The notes beneath the pieces are model-generated. The model did no database searches and was not told the origin of the DNA. It saw only the letters and a program-made list of their open reading frames with translations. This document shows positions 1 to 9,771 of a stretch of 64,000 nucleotides of DNA, piece after piece. The stretch's first letter is position 1; each line of letters begins with the position of its first letter. The stretch spans positions 87,376,647-87,440,646 of the forward strand of contig OY856186.1 of the NCBI GenBank assembly GCA_963693315.1, written 5' to 3'. The translations under genes and the position numbers were made by a program. This stretch comes from Diogma glabrata (Eukaryota; Arthropoda; Insecta; Diptera; Cylindrotomidae).

Positions 1-799
1 CCCAGTGAATTCCTTTAAGCCAATATTTGTTTAATTCCTGATTTGAAATATAGAATATCCATTTGGAACTACGCACCACTACTATTGTTGCTATTATTAA
101 TCAAAAACCTTGACATCTTTTTGATAATCCAGATTTGTATTATATATATCGAAAACAAAGAACATCTGGTGTCACAGGATGAAACATTTTCATTAATGTT
201 AACTTCTTATAAAATGGACAATTACAAGTCACAATTGGCCATAATAAATTTTTTTATTGTATTCTTATTAATGTTTACAACCATAACACAATAATAATTT
301 CATTGTAAATTTGACTTATAATATTTTGTAATTGATGGACTTGTATTATTTCACATCACATTAATTAGCAATTAACTTAAAAAAAGCCCACATATATCTT
401 AACACATTAATGAATCTAGTTTTATGTAATGTTTTCACAAACTCAATTGAACATTTTATTTTAAGATTCAAAAACAGAATGACCTATTTCTAAAAACAAA
501 ATGTGTTTTTGTTGATTCTTTTTGACATCTTATCATGTCAAAATAGCTCGGGTAATACTAAAAAAAAATTCAATAAAGATTAATAACGACATCTGTTTGT
601 TAGAATTGGAAATAAAAATTTAGTACGTTCGTTGCTTTTTATGGTACAATTGAAATTTAACTAGCAGTTAAGTATTAGAAAATTTTAAATTATTGTTAAT
701 GTGAAAATGAATGGAAACTAATGAAATACATCTTTATTGAATTGAAAACGAAGATGAATTTGGTTTTATTATTGTTTCGTGATTATTGCGATCGTTACA
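1..799 (-). repeat. 3' LTR of element 1, truncated by window start
   Basis: Bases 1-799 repeat 9828-10626 without a length difference. Identity stops exactly after GTTACA at 799: the left copy runs on into CCATGAATTC (element interior), the right copy into TATGTAATAG (flank). In element orientation the LTR therefore begins TGTAACG. If the right LTR starts at 9772, about 56 bases of this copy lie outside the window. Short ORFs found identically in both copies (43-294 and 9870-10121, plus strand) are probably chance frames. Confidence 0.9.
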
Positions 800-1129
800 C
801 CATGAATTCAAGGTAGAAACCAAGATTTCTACTCTTGAAATCACAAAAACGTCGCCATCCCCTCCATGACAGAAAACCACCGAACTACTTCCACCTATTA
901 AACTGTATCTGGGATCGAGATACCAATGGTAACCAGCGTCAGGGTCGATGATCAATTTCAATACTCATGAAGTTCCTAGGAACTATCAGTGAGTACCGAA
1001 ATCGATCCTCCATCCATCTAACGTCAGCACCATTGAAACCTCGATACAACCAGTAATATATGATGCTGAAGATGTGAACCCCAGAGACGACAACCAGCCA
1101 GAGGAACGACCCTACCTAACGAACAGACA
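800..1129 (-). other. Element 1 3' region between pol and LTR
   Basis: About 330 bases separate the pol stop from the 3' LTR. A frame of about 75 codons (734-961, TTG at its 5' end) runs from here into the LTR without resembling a known family. A purine-rich stretch in element orientation (around 850-868, core GGAGGGGATGG) looks like a polypurine tract but lies about 50 bases from the LTR edge. No standard PPT directly abuts the LTR. Confidence 0.4.
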
Positions 1130-4100
1130 TCATTCTCTGATGTCTTTCGCGTGATGGACTCCAAGACTCTTACCGCTCATATCTATGCACTCATAGAGTA
1201 CATTTCCAATCTTAGTCTTAATCATTGCAGGTAAGAACTTTGGAGCCAATTTTGCCGAGAACTTTTTGGTAGCGTCACTCAAATGATGTTGCCGTACAAA
1301 CACACGTTGTTGTGGTTGAAAAGTCCGTAGTTTAGATCGCAGGTTGTACTGATGTTGCGATTTCTTGAAAGCTGCTTTCAAATTCTGTTGAACTCGATTC
1401 CTGAGCAGAGTCAAATGATCAGCGCGTTCTATTTCCTCACCAGCATCTTCACCAAGCTTGTGTAGTGATCTCAACAATTGGTAAGTATTTCCATCCGATA
1501 TTGGATGTTGACCAAATAATAGATAGTAAGGTGAGTACTTGGTAGCTGAATGTACTGCAGCCCGCAGTGCATAAGCGATTTCACCAATTAATGAATCCCA
1601 CTTGGTATGTTGACCTTTTATGAACGCTCGAATTGCTGCTAGAACTGACCTATTGACCCGCTCTGACGCGTTGCTTTGAGGACTATAGACACCGGTCCTA
1701 ATGTGTTTAATGCCGAAATCTGACAAAAGACTTTGAAAGTTCCTACTAGTGAACTGTTTGCCATTGTCACTGTGCAGAAACTCTGGTACCCCATATGTAA
1801 GAAACACTTCGTTCTTCAGAAAAGCATTCACCTTCGGTGAAGTTGCGTTCCTAAGTGGTTTCAGTAGTACAAACTTCGTAGCATGATCCAGAACTACCAA
1901 TAACACCGTATTCCCAAGTGTTGAACGAGGGTACGGTCCCAAAAAATCTATATAGACTCTCTGCCATGGACGTGCTGTTTCGAATTGATATTGCATCGGA
2001 GGACGCAATATCTGATTCGTGGCTTTTGTTTGTTTACATGTGTCGCAGGACACAACATAGTTGTGTACCTGTGACGCCATGCCCGGCCAATAATAAAGAC
2101 GTCGAAGTAATTCTAAAGTCTTTTTAACACCTCCATGAGCAGCAGTACTATCATCATGATGTCTCTGAATCATGTTTGAAGTCATCGGTTTTGGTACCCA
2201 GAGTTTCCACACAGGAACATCGTTGGGTATTGCATCAGGTTTTGGCTCAATACGTATATATAGCTTATCATCCACGACTTTAACAGATGGAAAGTCCTTG
2301 GGTGATGATTGAACTTTAGCTATCATATCCGTATATTCTTTGTGCCGATAACCTTCATTGTCGATTTTAATGTCGTTAACATGATGTGTTAATGCTTCCG
2401 TCAATTCCTCGTGTGTATCGTCATAAAGACGAGATAGAGCATCAGGGACTATATTTTGGGTACCTTTTTGGTGGACAATGGTAAAATCCATATGTTGGAG
2501 TTTTAGGCTCCACCTAGCCAGACGACCACTCAAGTCTTTCTGTGACATAAGCCACTTCAGACTTGAGTGATCAGTCACAATTGTAAATCGGTGACCTTCA
2601 ACATAGCCCCTGAATTTCTTCACACTCAGAATTGCCGCAAGACATTCAAGCTCAGAAACAGAATAGTTTCGTTGAGCTTTATTAAGTTTTTTCGACATGA
2701 AGGCTATCGGACACTCTTGTCCGTCTGTATCAACCTGATACAACACACTACCTATCCCTGTCAGACTTGCATCGCATCTAATAAAGAACTCTTTATTATA
2801 ATCAGGGTTAATTAATACTGGTGCTGTAGTCAGCAATCGTTTTAAATTTTCGAAAGCAGCTTGCGCTTCCAATGTCCATTTCAATTTTCCCGAACTCTTC
2901 TTTAATAAATCTGTGATTGGTGATACCACGCTTGCATAATTTGGTATGAAACGTTGGTACCAACCAGCCATTCCCAATAGTCTACGTATTTGTTTTACTG
3001 TTGACGGAGCTGGATACTCAGCAACAGCTCTTACCTTGTCAGGGTCTGTTCGAAGACCATCTTCACCAACCAAAAATCCTAAGTATTTCACCTCTCTCAG
3101 AACAAATTTGCTTTTCTTGAGGTTTATGGTTAACCCAGCCGCTCTTAACAATGAAGAGACTTTGGACAGCAACTCCATATGTTCCTGGAACGTGGAAGAG
3201 ACTACCAATAGATCATCTAAATAAACAAAGACATTTTCGTGATATTGATGTGGTATCACTTTGTGCATTAGCCGACACATTGTCTGGGGAGCATTGCACA
3301 ATCCAAAGGGCATAACCCGGAATTGATACAATGGACGACCAGGCACTGTGAAGGCTGTCTTGTCTCTAGATGCTTCTGCCAGAGGAATCTGCCAGAAAGC
3401 ATCTTTGAGATCAATACTAGAAATGTACTTTGTGCTATTTAGACGACCTAGTAAGCCATCAATCAAGGGAAGTGGGTAAGCGTCCTTTTTCGTTAGTGAA
3501 TTGACACGACGGCTATCAATACATAATCTGTTTTTACCAGATTCTTTTTGTACCAACACCACTGGCGAGCACCAAGAACTGTTACTCTCTTCGATCACGC
3601 CCATTTGAAGCATTCGGTCAAGTTCAGCATAGACCTTTAGTTGAACAGCCGGCGATGTGGGATAATGCCTCTGTTTAACAGGTGCATTATCACCAACATC
3701 GATGACATGTTCAACCAAAGAAGTCTTTCCGAGTCCAGACACTTCAAATGACGGGAAAGAATCCTTGATCATATCCAGTTCTCGTTGCTGGTCAGTGGTG
3801 AGGTTATGTATATTTAAATTTTGTGGCTCTGTACGAGTCAGTTCACTAACAAATGAAGGAACAATACCAAATTTCTCCCAGAAATCTATGCCCAGGTAGA
3901 GCTCTTCTCGTAGTCCAGGGACAATATGAAACCGCATTGGTTTAGTGGAGCCATTCACAGTTATTGGAACTTCTATGTAACCCAAAATTTTATTTGCAGT
4001 ACCATCTGCCGTACGAATACACGAAGTGTACTTACGGTAAGTTGTACCTGCTGACTCCAATAATTCCAAGGAATTTCTTCCAAGTATTGTGATTGACGCT

Positions 4101-4450
4101 CCACTGTCCAATAGTCCTGAAATGTGTTTGTCCAAAATCCTTATTGTTAATCGCGGCCGAGGATCCTTTGTTTCTGAAAGGATAGATGAAATACAAGCTT
4201 TACGAAATAATTTCCTCATCCTCCAATATCTAATATTACGTTCTAGACGTCTAAAATACGTTCGATGTAATGATGGGAAATTAAATGTACTAGGTGATTT
4301 TATTCTGGTTTCCTGAGTGGTGATCGATCGTCCTGCGTTGCTACATCTCTCGTCGTTTTCTTCGGGCTCATTGGATGTTGAACCGAGGGTACCATCCCCG
4401 AAGCATGTACTCTCGGACGGTAGTTTAACGACGGGTGACAATATGAACAA
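1130..4450 (-). CDS. pol: Element 1 Pol polyprotein (PR-RT-RNase H-IN)
   Basis: An open frame of 1106 codons encodes the retrotransposon enzymes. The aspartic protease motif DSGAS is at residues 115-119. Reverse transcriptase covers about 250-470, with SIDLKDAFWQ near 345-354 and the catalytic YLDD at 410-413. RNase H shows D560 in RCDAS, E600 and TDHSS near 627. Integrase has a His/Cys zinc site ending C802-C805, then D835, D895 and E930, exactly D35E between the last two. Every key residue is present. The frame opens without an ATG (its first listed codon is TTG) and overlaps the 3' end of gag by about 150 bases in the -1 frame. Translation as a Gag-Pol fusion by -1 frameshifting is therefore the simplest reading, although I see no textbook slippery heptamer. 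It looks functional. Confidence 0.95.
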   Translation of the reverse strand: MFILSPVVKLPSESTCFGDGTLGSTSNEPEENDERCSNAGRSITTQETRIKSPSTFNFPSLHRTYFRRLERNIRYWRMRKLFRKACISSILSETKDPRPRLTIRILDKHISGLLDSGASITILGRNSLELLESAGTTYRKYTSCIRTADGTANKILGYIEVPITVNGSTKPMRFHIVPGLREELYLGIDFWEKFGIVPSFVSELTRTEPQNLNIHNLTTDQQRELDMIKDSFPSFEVSGLGKTSLVEHVIDVGDNAPVKQRHYPTSPAVQLKVYAELDRMLQMGVIEESNSSWCSPVVLVQKESGKNRLCIDSRRVNSLTKKDAYPLPLIDGLLGRLNSTKYISSIDLKDAFWQIPLAEASRDKTAFTVPGRPLYQFRVMPFGLCNAPQTMCRLMHKVIPHQYHENVFVYLDDLLVVSSTFQEHMELLSKVSSLLRAAGLTINLKKSKFVLREVKYLGFLVGEDGLRTDPDKVRAVAEYPAPSTVKQIRRLLGMAGWYQRFIPNYASVVSPITDLLKKSSGKLKWTLEAQAAFENLKRLLTTAPVLINPDYNKEFFIRCDASLTGIGSVLYQVDTDGQECPIAFMSKKLNKAQRNYSVSELECLAAILSVKKFRGYVEGHRFTIVTDHSSLKWLMSQKDLSGRLARWSLKLQHMDFTIVHQKGTQNIVPDALSRLYDDTHEELTEALTHHVNDIKIDNEGYRHKEYTDMIAKVQSSPKDFPSVKVVDDKLYIRIEPKPDAIPNDVPVWKLWVPKPMTSNMIQRHHDDSTAAHGGVKKTLELLRRLYYWPGMASQVHNYVVSCDTCKQTKATNQILRPPMQYQFETARPWQRVYIDFLGPYPRSTLGNTVLLVVLDHATKFVLLKPLRNATSPKVNAFLKNEVFLTYGVPEFLHSDNGKQFTSRNFQSLLSDFGIKHIRTGVYSPQSNASERVNRSVLAAIRAFIKGQHTKWDSLIGEIAYALRAAVHSATKYSPYYLLFGQHPISDGNTYQLLRSLHKLGEDAGEEIERADHLTLLRNRVQQNLKAAFKKSQHQYNLRSKLRTFQPQQRVFVRQHHLSDATKKFSAKLAPKFLPAMIKTKIGNVLYECIDMSGKSLGVHHAKDIRE

Positions 4451-6099
4451 TTTGCATATATAACATCCGGCTTGTTACATTTCCAACAATATAGTTTAAT
4501 TCTATTCTTAGAGCACTCAGGAGCTCGATGACCGTTTACTCCACATCTGAAACACACTATTGGTTGTCTGGATATTGATGGACCAGGTTGACTGTTGTCA
4601 GATGTTATGCTAGGTCGCTGCAATATCCGTCTCTGTGTTGAATCCACCGCATCAATATATCCACGTTGTTCTGGTTCAGCATCCACCTCATAATCATCCA
4701 TTTGCTGTACCTCGCTAATTCTTAAATTTGATGTTCTGGTTGGAACTGGTGTGGACCACAAACGTTCAAACTTCTGACATAAAGTCCGAAGTTCATCCAT
4801 TGAGTGTATTGTTGCTGCTAATGTAGCATTTTTGAGATCCACACTCAGTCCCTCCCGAGCAATCTCTAGCATTTCACGATCAGCAAATGGACGTGCTAAG
4901 CGACGGTTTAACGAACCAATCTCCACCAGATATTCGTATACGCTCTCCTTGGATTTTTGTTTACGGTTCAGAAGAACGCGCAAGATCGCCTTATCATCAG
5001 TTAGCGTACCGAAGGTCTGTAGGAGTCCCTCCCTTAGCACTGGGTAGGTCACCACCTCATATTCATGAGTTAAATTCAAATAGTATCTGTCGGCCGCTGC
5101 TTTCAGATACCGTGGTATGATAGACCTAAGGTCGTCCCATGACACACGGTCTCGTCTGGCAGCCGCCTCCACTCTATGAATGAACTCATGAATATCAGGA
5201 GAGTGACCATCCCCTGTGAAGGTTGGAACCCAATTTGAGTCATAACGACTCAAATTGTTCCCACGAACCCCTCGGTACTCCACTGGTGCTAACGCTGGAG
5301 CCGCGTCACGCCATACCTGAGGAGGTTGGTTGTATGGTGGTGGTGCTGTTAGTGGAGCTGGTGGATATATTGGTGGTAGTTGTACCTGTGGTACTGATGG
5401 ATAATTTAATTGTGGTTGTGGTTGTACCAATGCTGGATTGTTATGTGTATGTTCAGACTGGAGTGATGGACCCAATTGTGGTATTGCAAAGTCCTCGGCT
5501 CTCAACCCAGATTGCTGGAAATAAGGCGGTGGTAATTGATCTGACCGTCTCTGATGTTGCTGGTTTGGACGATTCAGACTATTTATTGTTTCCGATATTG
5601 GCCGTACTGGGATCGGTGTGGATCTCTCATCTGGTTGAAAAGCAGGTGAAGCAGATGGAGCAGATGATACTCCTGGTTTACTCTGCATAATTGGACGTGT
5701 TGATAATGATCCTATTATACTCCAAGCGCGTGACAATTGTGAGATAGCGTAGGTGCGGGCTTCTTGCAAGTCATTGCGAGGACCCAACCTATTCATCCTA
5801 CCCGTATAATGTAACACTCGATTCGCCAAACCATCCAAGAGGGTCTGATCAATCGGTGACTGAAGTCGACGTACTTGATCTAAAATAACTTGTGCTGCCT
5901 GCACCACCGTTTGAGACTCAGCTACCAAGTCTCTCGCATGAGATACCGTTACTGGAACTGCACCATGATCCACGTGGTTTCGCAGTTCCTCTGCCCAACT
6001 GACCCCTCCAAAATCCACACCCCGAACCAGACATTCGATCTGCAGTTCGGTGGGTTCCAGACCATAGAACGGATGGTCAACGTCTAGTTGGTTTGACAT
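4300..6099 (-). CDS. gag: Element 1 Gag capsid/nucleocapsid protein
   Basis: A frame of about 599 codons upstream of pol encodes the structural protein that would form the particle and bind RNA. I place the start at the ATG at 6099 because it sits in the context ATCAAAATG, a good insect start, while the seven upstream codons begin with TTG. The N-terminal third is helical-looking, the middle (about residues 170-280) is rich in Pro and Gln, and a retrotransposon Gag-like region follows (about 290-450). Near residue 515 there is a CCHC zinc knuckle of the form C-X2-C-X4-H-X4-C. It is followed by additional CxxC pairs suggesting a second, non-standard zinc site. The C-terminus overlaps pol. No stops or frameshifts are seen. 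Confidence 0.9.
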   Translation of the reverse strand: MSNQLDVDHPFYGLEPTELQIECLVRGVDFGGVSWAEELRNHVDHGAVPVTVSHARDLVAESQTVVQAAQVILDQVRRLQSPIDQTLLDGLANRVLHYTGRMNRLGPRNDLQEARTYAISQLSRAWSIIGSLSTRPIMQSKPGVSSAPSASPAFQPDERSTPIPVRPISETINSLNRPNQQHQRRSDQLPPPYFQQSGLRAEDFAIPQLGPSLQSEHTHNNPALVQPQPQLNYPSVPQVQLPPIYPPAPLTAPPPYNQPPQVWRDAAPALAPVEYRGVRGNNLSRYDSNWVPTFTGDGHSPDIHEFIHRVEAAARRDRVSWDDLRSIIPRYLKAAADRYYLNLTHEYEVVTYPVLREGLLQTFGTLTDDKAILRVLLNRKQKSKESVYEYLVEIGSLNRRLARPFADREMLEIAREGLSVDLKNATLAATIHSMDELRTLCQKFERLWSTPVPTRTSNLRISEVQQMDDYEVDAEPEQRGYIDAVDSTQRRILQRPSITSDNSQPGPSISRQPIVCFRCGVNGHRAPECSKNRIKLYCWKCNKPDVIYANCSYCHPSLNYRPRVHASGMVPSVQHPMSPKKTTRDVATQDDRSPLRKPE

Positions 6100-7190
6100 T
6101 TTGATGGTAAAATTTATCAAATCCAGAATTCACAAAATCAAACAACAATAATAAAACCAATTCTCAACAACCAAAAAAAAAAATGTAGAGTTAGTACGAC
6201 GGAAATGTAAAAGTGAAAACAATAAAAACCGTAAAACGAAAAAAAACAACGAACGCCCCAAAAAAAACAGAAAATTTTTGTAAAAAAACAAACTTTGTGA
6301 AGGAACAAAAAGAACCACTGTCGTAGCTAATCTTTGCTGAATCTTTCACAAAAATTCCTATAATATGTATATTAAAATATAATTTATTTATTTAATTTCA
6401 GATATACTGAAATATATATATATACCTAAAATTAGTTATTGACGATAGCACCCCTAAAATATATTTATTTATTTTAAAAAAAATTGAAAAATAAAAAATA
6501 TTCAAAAAGGATGTCTATTTATTGGATGCAACGTCCTAGCTCATAATATTGATTTATTTTTTAAAAAAAATAAAAAATACTTATTTATTTCTTGACGTAT
6601 TGCTTAATTAATAAAAAATTTATTTTATTTAATTACCTAAAATTATTTAAATTTAAAAAAAATTATTTAGTTACCTAAAATTTAATTTACGAAAATTTAT
6701 TTTATTTAATAAAAATTATTTATTTAATTTTTTGAAAAATTTGTTTGATTTATTTTATTTTTATTTAATATAATAAGAGATTCCCAAAATCTAGATTCGT
6801 CTGGAGACACATAAAAGTAAGTATGGCTACAATATCCATTTTATTTAGTATTTGAATTATCGCGTTCGCGAGCCCACTCCAACAATGCATGTGAGAACCG
6901 ACTAGAAAAGCCCCTAACGACCAGATTCTACAGAACAGTATCTCCCCAACCTAACAAAAACAATCGCAACTGTCACGATTAGACTCCAGGCCCATTTCTA
7001 CTGACCCAGCTGCGGTTGTTCTACCTAAAAATAAATTACCATTAAACTAATGCCATAGTCGAAGAACGCTCCCGAACACCAGACTTCAAATCCTAAACTT
7101 AATGAAAACTGTCTATTGCAAGCTAAATGTAAGAGTGGAAAAATGTTGAAGTTGTGTGAGGTGAAGCCTCGATCCTGATAAAAAAAAATG

Positions 7191-7328
7191 ATTGGTTCTC
7201 CTCTTCATTTCGTTAAAGAAGCTTCTGTGCAGGGAATGGTACTACTGGTTTGTACCTAAGTACAGACCAGCAGTAGTCACTCCCTTATCACCAGAAAACT
7301 CCTTCTGAAATGAAGAGAAGAACCCAAT
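7191..7328. repeat. Imperfect 138-bp hairpin in element 1 leader
   Basis: The outer arms ATTGGTTCTCCTCTTCATTTC and GAAATGAAGAGAAGAACCCAAT pair almost fully. An inner pair, GTACTACTGGTTTGTAC against GTACAGACCAGCAGTAGT, folds around a four-base loop. In the element RNA this would be a stable stem. Packaging, dimerisation or translational control are possible roles, all inferred. Confidence 0.7.
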
Positions 7329-8029
7329 GAACTTCGATCGCATGTCCATAATGGACAGAGGCGATCTAAGAACATAATTATGTTAAGGAGATAAGCCCCA
7401 TGGATCCTTTGTTAGAGGTACCGCTGAGAGAAATTATCAATTACACACTTGTAATCATTACACAACAATAAAAAAATTAACACCCAAAAAAAAAAAATCA
7501 ATTAATTCTAACAAACGCTCAACTGTAGTGGAATGTACAATATTTTCATCGCGAAATTAAAAATAGTTCGAATCTACCACAACCAAAACAGGATTTTCAC
7601 CGATTATAACCATTAGTGGTAAAGAAATTAAAATCATGTATTTATTTCACGCAGGCCAAAATGCACCGTTAAAACGAGCATCAGATTCCAGATCTAATTT
7701 ATTAATGTATAAATATTTAAGTATGATCTACTATCCAATTCCTATCAATGTATAATATTTGCCAAAGCTACTCACAAAAAGTTCAAATGGCTAAATCGTT
7801 TCATCGGTTTGGTTTCTTAATTTCATCTCGTTGGTGCTATTGTAACATAACACTCCACACAAACCACTACATCCGCTTCCTATATACCAAAAATATGTAC
7901 AAATATGTACAATTATACAACAATTAACCTACTATATACACTATGTACAATGACAGTATAAAAAAACAGTCTCCGAAAAAAATTACTGCCCCAAAACGGT
8001 TTTTTTCCAAATTCAGAACAAAATACATT

Positions 8030-8605
8030 TCAAAGATGCACACAATTTCCCGGGGCCACTTGCGGTCCCAACCACCGTCGAGGGTTCTCTCCCCTGTGAT
8101 TGGACTCAGAGATAGCGTTCTCTTCAGCCAATATCTCCGCATAAGCGTGCATGACTGACGAGAACTCTACCTCCTCGGCCAACCACGCTGCCTTCTGCTT
8201 CTTCCTCCTACTCTTTTTCTCCCTCCACCTTTTCCTATCCCTTTCTAGCCTCCTCAATCGATATCTCTCTCGCGCATCCATCACTTCATCCACACACTCA
8301 TTCACTTCATCAACTACCACTTCTCCTACCAACTCATTCACTTCCTCATTTACAATCTCACAAATCAATTTATCCAGAACCTCATCATATTTTTCTTCAT
8401 AAATATCATCCATTAATTCCAAAAATATTTTATGTTTTACTCCATCCAAAATCACATTTATCATTTCATCCACCACATTCCTCGCCTCAACCATTCTCTC
8501 TTTCCTCTCTTCATTCGCTCTCCCATCCACTTCATTCATCCAGGGCTCAAACCCACCTGGCCGACACCTCCTTAATAACCCCTGACCCCTCATAATTGTA
8601 TACAT
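8030..8605 (-). CDS. Extra ORF of unknown function in element 1 leader
   Basis: An open frame of 191 codons from the first ATG (8605) lies on the same strand as gag and pol, about 1.9 kb upstream of gag. I do not recognise it with confidence. The product is strongly charged. Residues about 30-110 are acidic and look like amphipathic helices rich in Glu, Asp, Val and Leu. A basic block rich in Arg and Lys follows (about 115-140, core RRLERDRKRW), and a short helical tail closes it. It has no signal peptide or membrane segment. The acidic-helix then Arg/Lys layout weakly recalls the C-terminal region of GANP/Xmas-2 mRNA-export proteins, so a captured host exon is conceivable, but that is a guess. 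It could also be a nucleic-acid-binding accessory protein, or a chance frame in low-complexity DNA. Confidence 0.5.
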   Translation of the reverse strand: MYTIMRGQGLLRRCRPGGFEPWMNEVDGRANEERKERMVEARNVVDEMINVILDGVKHKIFLELMDDIYEEKYDEVLDKLICEIVNEEVNELVGEVVVDEVNECVDEVMDARERYRLRRLERDRKRWREKKSRRKKQKAAWLAEEVEFSSVMHAYAEILAEENAISESNHRGENPRRWLGPQVAPGNCVHL

Positions 8606-8689
8606 TCTTAACAAAATTCAAAATATATAATACGAAATCCAATAACAAAGGTTATTGCAAATTTTATATAAAATATTCAACTTCCCAAT

Positions 8690-9400
8690 GTATATAAAAT
8701 ATTTTTACAATAAAAAAACCAAAACCATAAACTGGTTTGTATTATACCGTAGTATTACGAACAAAAAATTAACACGTAAACCAACCTGGTCTACAACGCC
8801 CAGTTTATACAATAACTGGTTTATTAAAAAAAAATAAACAAAAATCCGTACGTCGTAAAACCAACACTGGTTTTTCCCCAAAAATTCATATAATAGTAAT
8901 TAATTATATATTATTATTAATAATTGTATAATAATAATTAATTTCTTTCCTAAAAATAAAAAAAACCAATAACTGGTTATCCAAAAAGTGTTTAGTAAAA
9001 ATATCTCTCGCTAAAATATATTTAAACCAATCTGGTAAATATGAAAAATTAACCGTTATTACGGTTTCTACTATCAAAACACGTTTTTGTTTTGCTACGC
9101 TGGCAACACCCACAAAACAAAAACCTAACGGGTCCTGTTTGGTTCGGCGTCACGTATAACAATGACAATTCGACGATATCACAATTAATTGCATTATAAT
9201 TGCATCATCATCAAAAATAGTTGTAAAATATTTATTTATTTAATATTTAATATAGAAAAAAAAAACCAATACTGGTTTTACACAAAATATAAAGGGTTAC
9301 CTATAATAAATCCAAAACTGGTTTATCAAAAATCTATAAAACACAAAAACCAAAAAAACTGTTTTTTTCAAAAATTTCCATAATAATATTGCGCCAAAAA
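8690..9400. repeat. Cluster of short AAACCA/TGGTTT palindromes
   Basis: At least six small inverted repeats occur, each pairing AAACCA or AACCAA with TGGTTT a few bases apart (near 8718, 8785-8822, 8860, 8966, 9027, 9264 and 9314). Spacing is irregular, about 40-230 bases. They lie only in the element 1 leader. Confidence 0.55.
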
Positions 9401-9771
9401 TAAAAATATCTATTTTTGCGCCTAAAAAAAAATATGACTCATCAAAAAATATCACTAAACCCATATAAAAAATAACCACAAAAACCAAAGTCTTTGTTTC
9501 AAGCGCCACGTATAACACTTGTAGGCCCTGATACGGAGCCACGTTTAAAAATTGGACCTTTGGTAACTAAATTAATTTACCCGGGATGCCGTTTATCCCC
9601 AAACGAAACTTAACTTTGGAAATCTCTTATAGCTGGAATTTATTTTTCCATCAAAAAAAAAATTAATAAGTACAAAAATCTAACGAAAAGATAGTAATCA
9701 TAATAATATAAATAATAAAAACCTTATTTTATATTCTGTTGTTGATGCTGTTTCCACCAGTTGCAATACCA

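Larger units (their letters stand above)
6100..9771 (-). other. Element 1 long 5' leader
   Basis: About 3.7 kb lies between gag and the 5' LTR in element orientation, unusually long for a Ty3/gypsy leader. Bases 6130-6780 are A/T-rich low-complexity DNA with many TTATTTA runs. 6780-7900 is more ordinary sequence with a strong hairpin (7191-7328). 8030-8605 holds an extra ORF, and 8690-9400 many small AAACCA/TGGTTT palindromes. A later insertion inside the leader is possible, but I could not find its ends. Confidence 0.5.

Noticed and set aside
43..294. 83-codon plus-strand frame, repeated at 9870-10121
   Set aside because: Lies in both LTR copies because they are identical; hydrophobic AT-rich composition, no start context.
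846..868. Purine-rich stretch as the PPT of element 1, with the LTR starting at 845
   Set aside because: LTR copies stop matching at 799, and the right flank is explained by a TATG duplication, so the LTR edge is better placed at 799.
5223..5690. 155-codon plus-strand frame across element 1
   Set aside because: Antisense shadow of the Pro/Gln-rich part of gag; no family resemblance.
6130..6318. 62-codon Phe-rich minus-strand frame upstream of gag
   Set aside because: Low-complexity A/T-rich leader DNA; composition explains the frame.
8151..8402. Ser/Thr-rich plus-strand frame
   Set aside because: Antisense to the leader ORF of element 1, which is longer and on the element strand.
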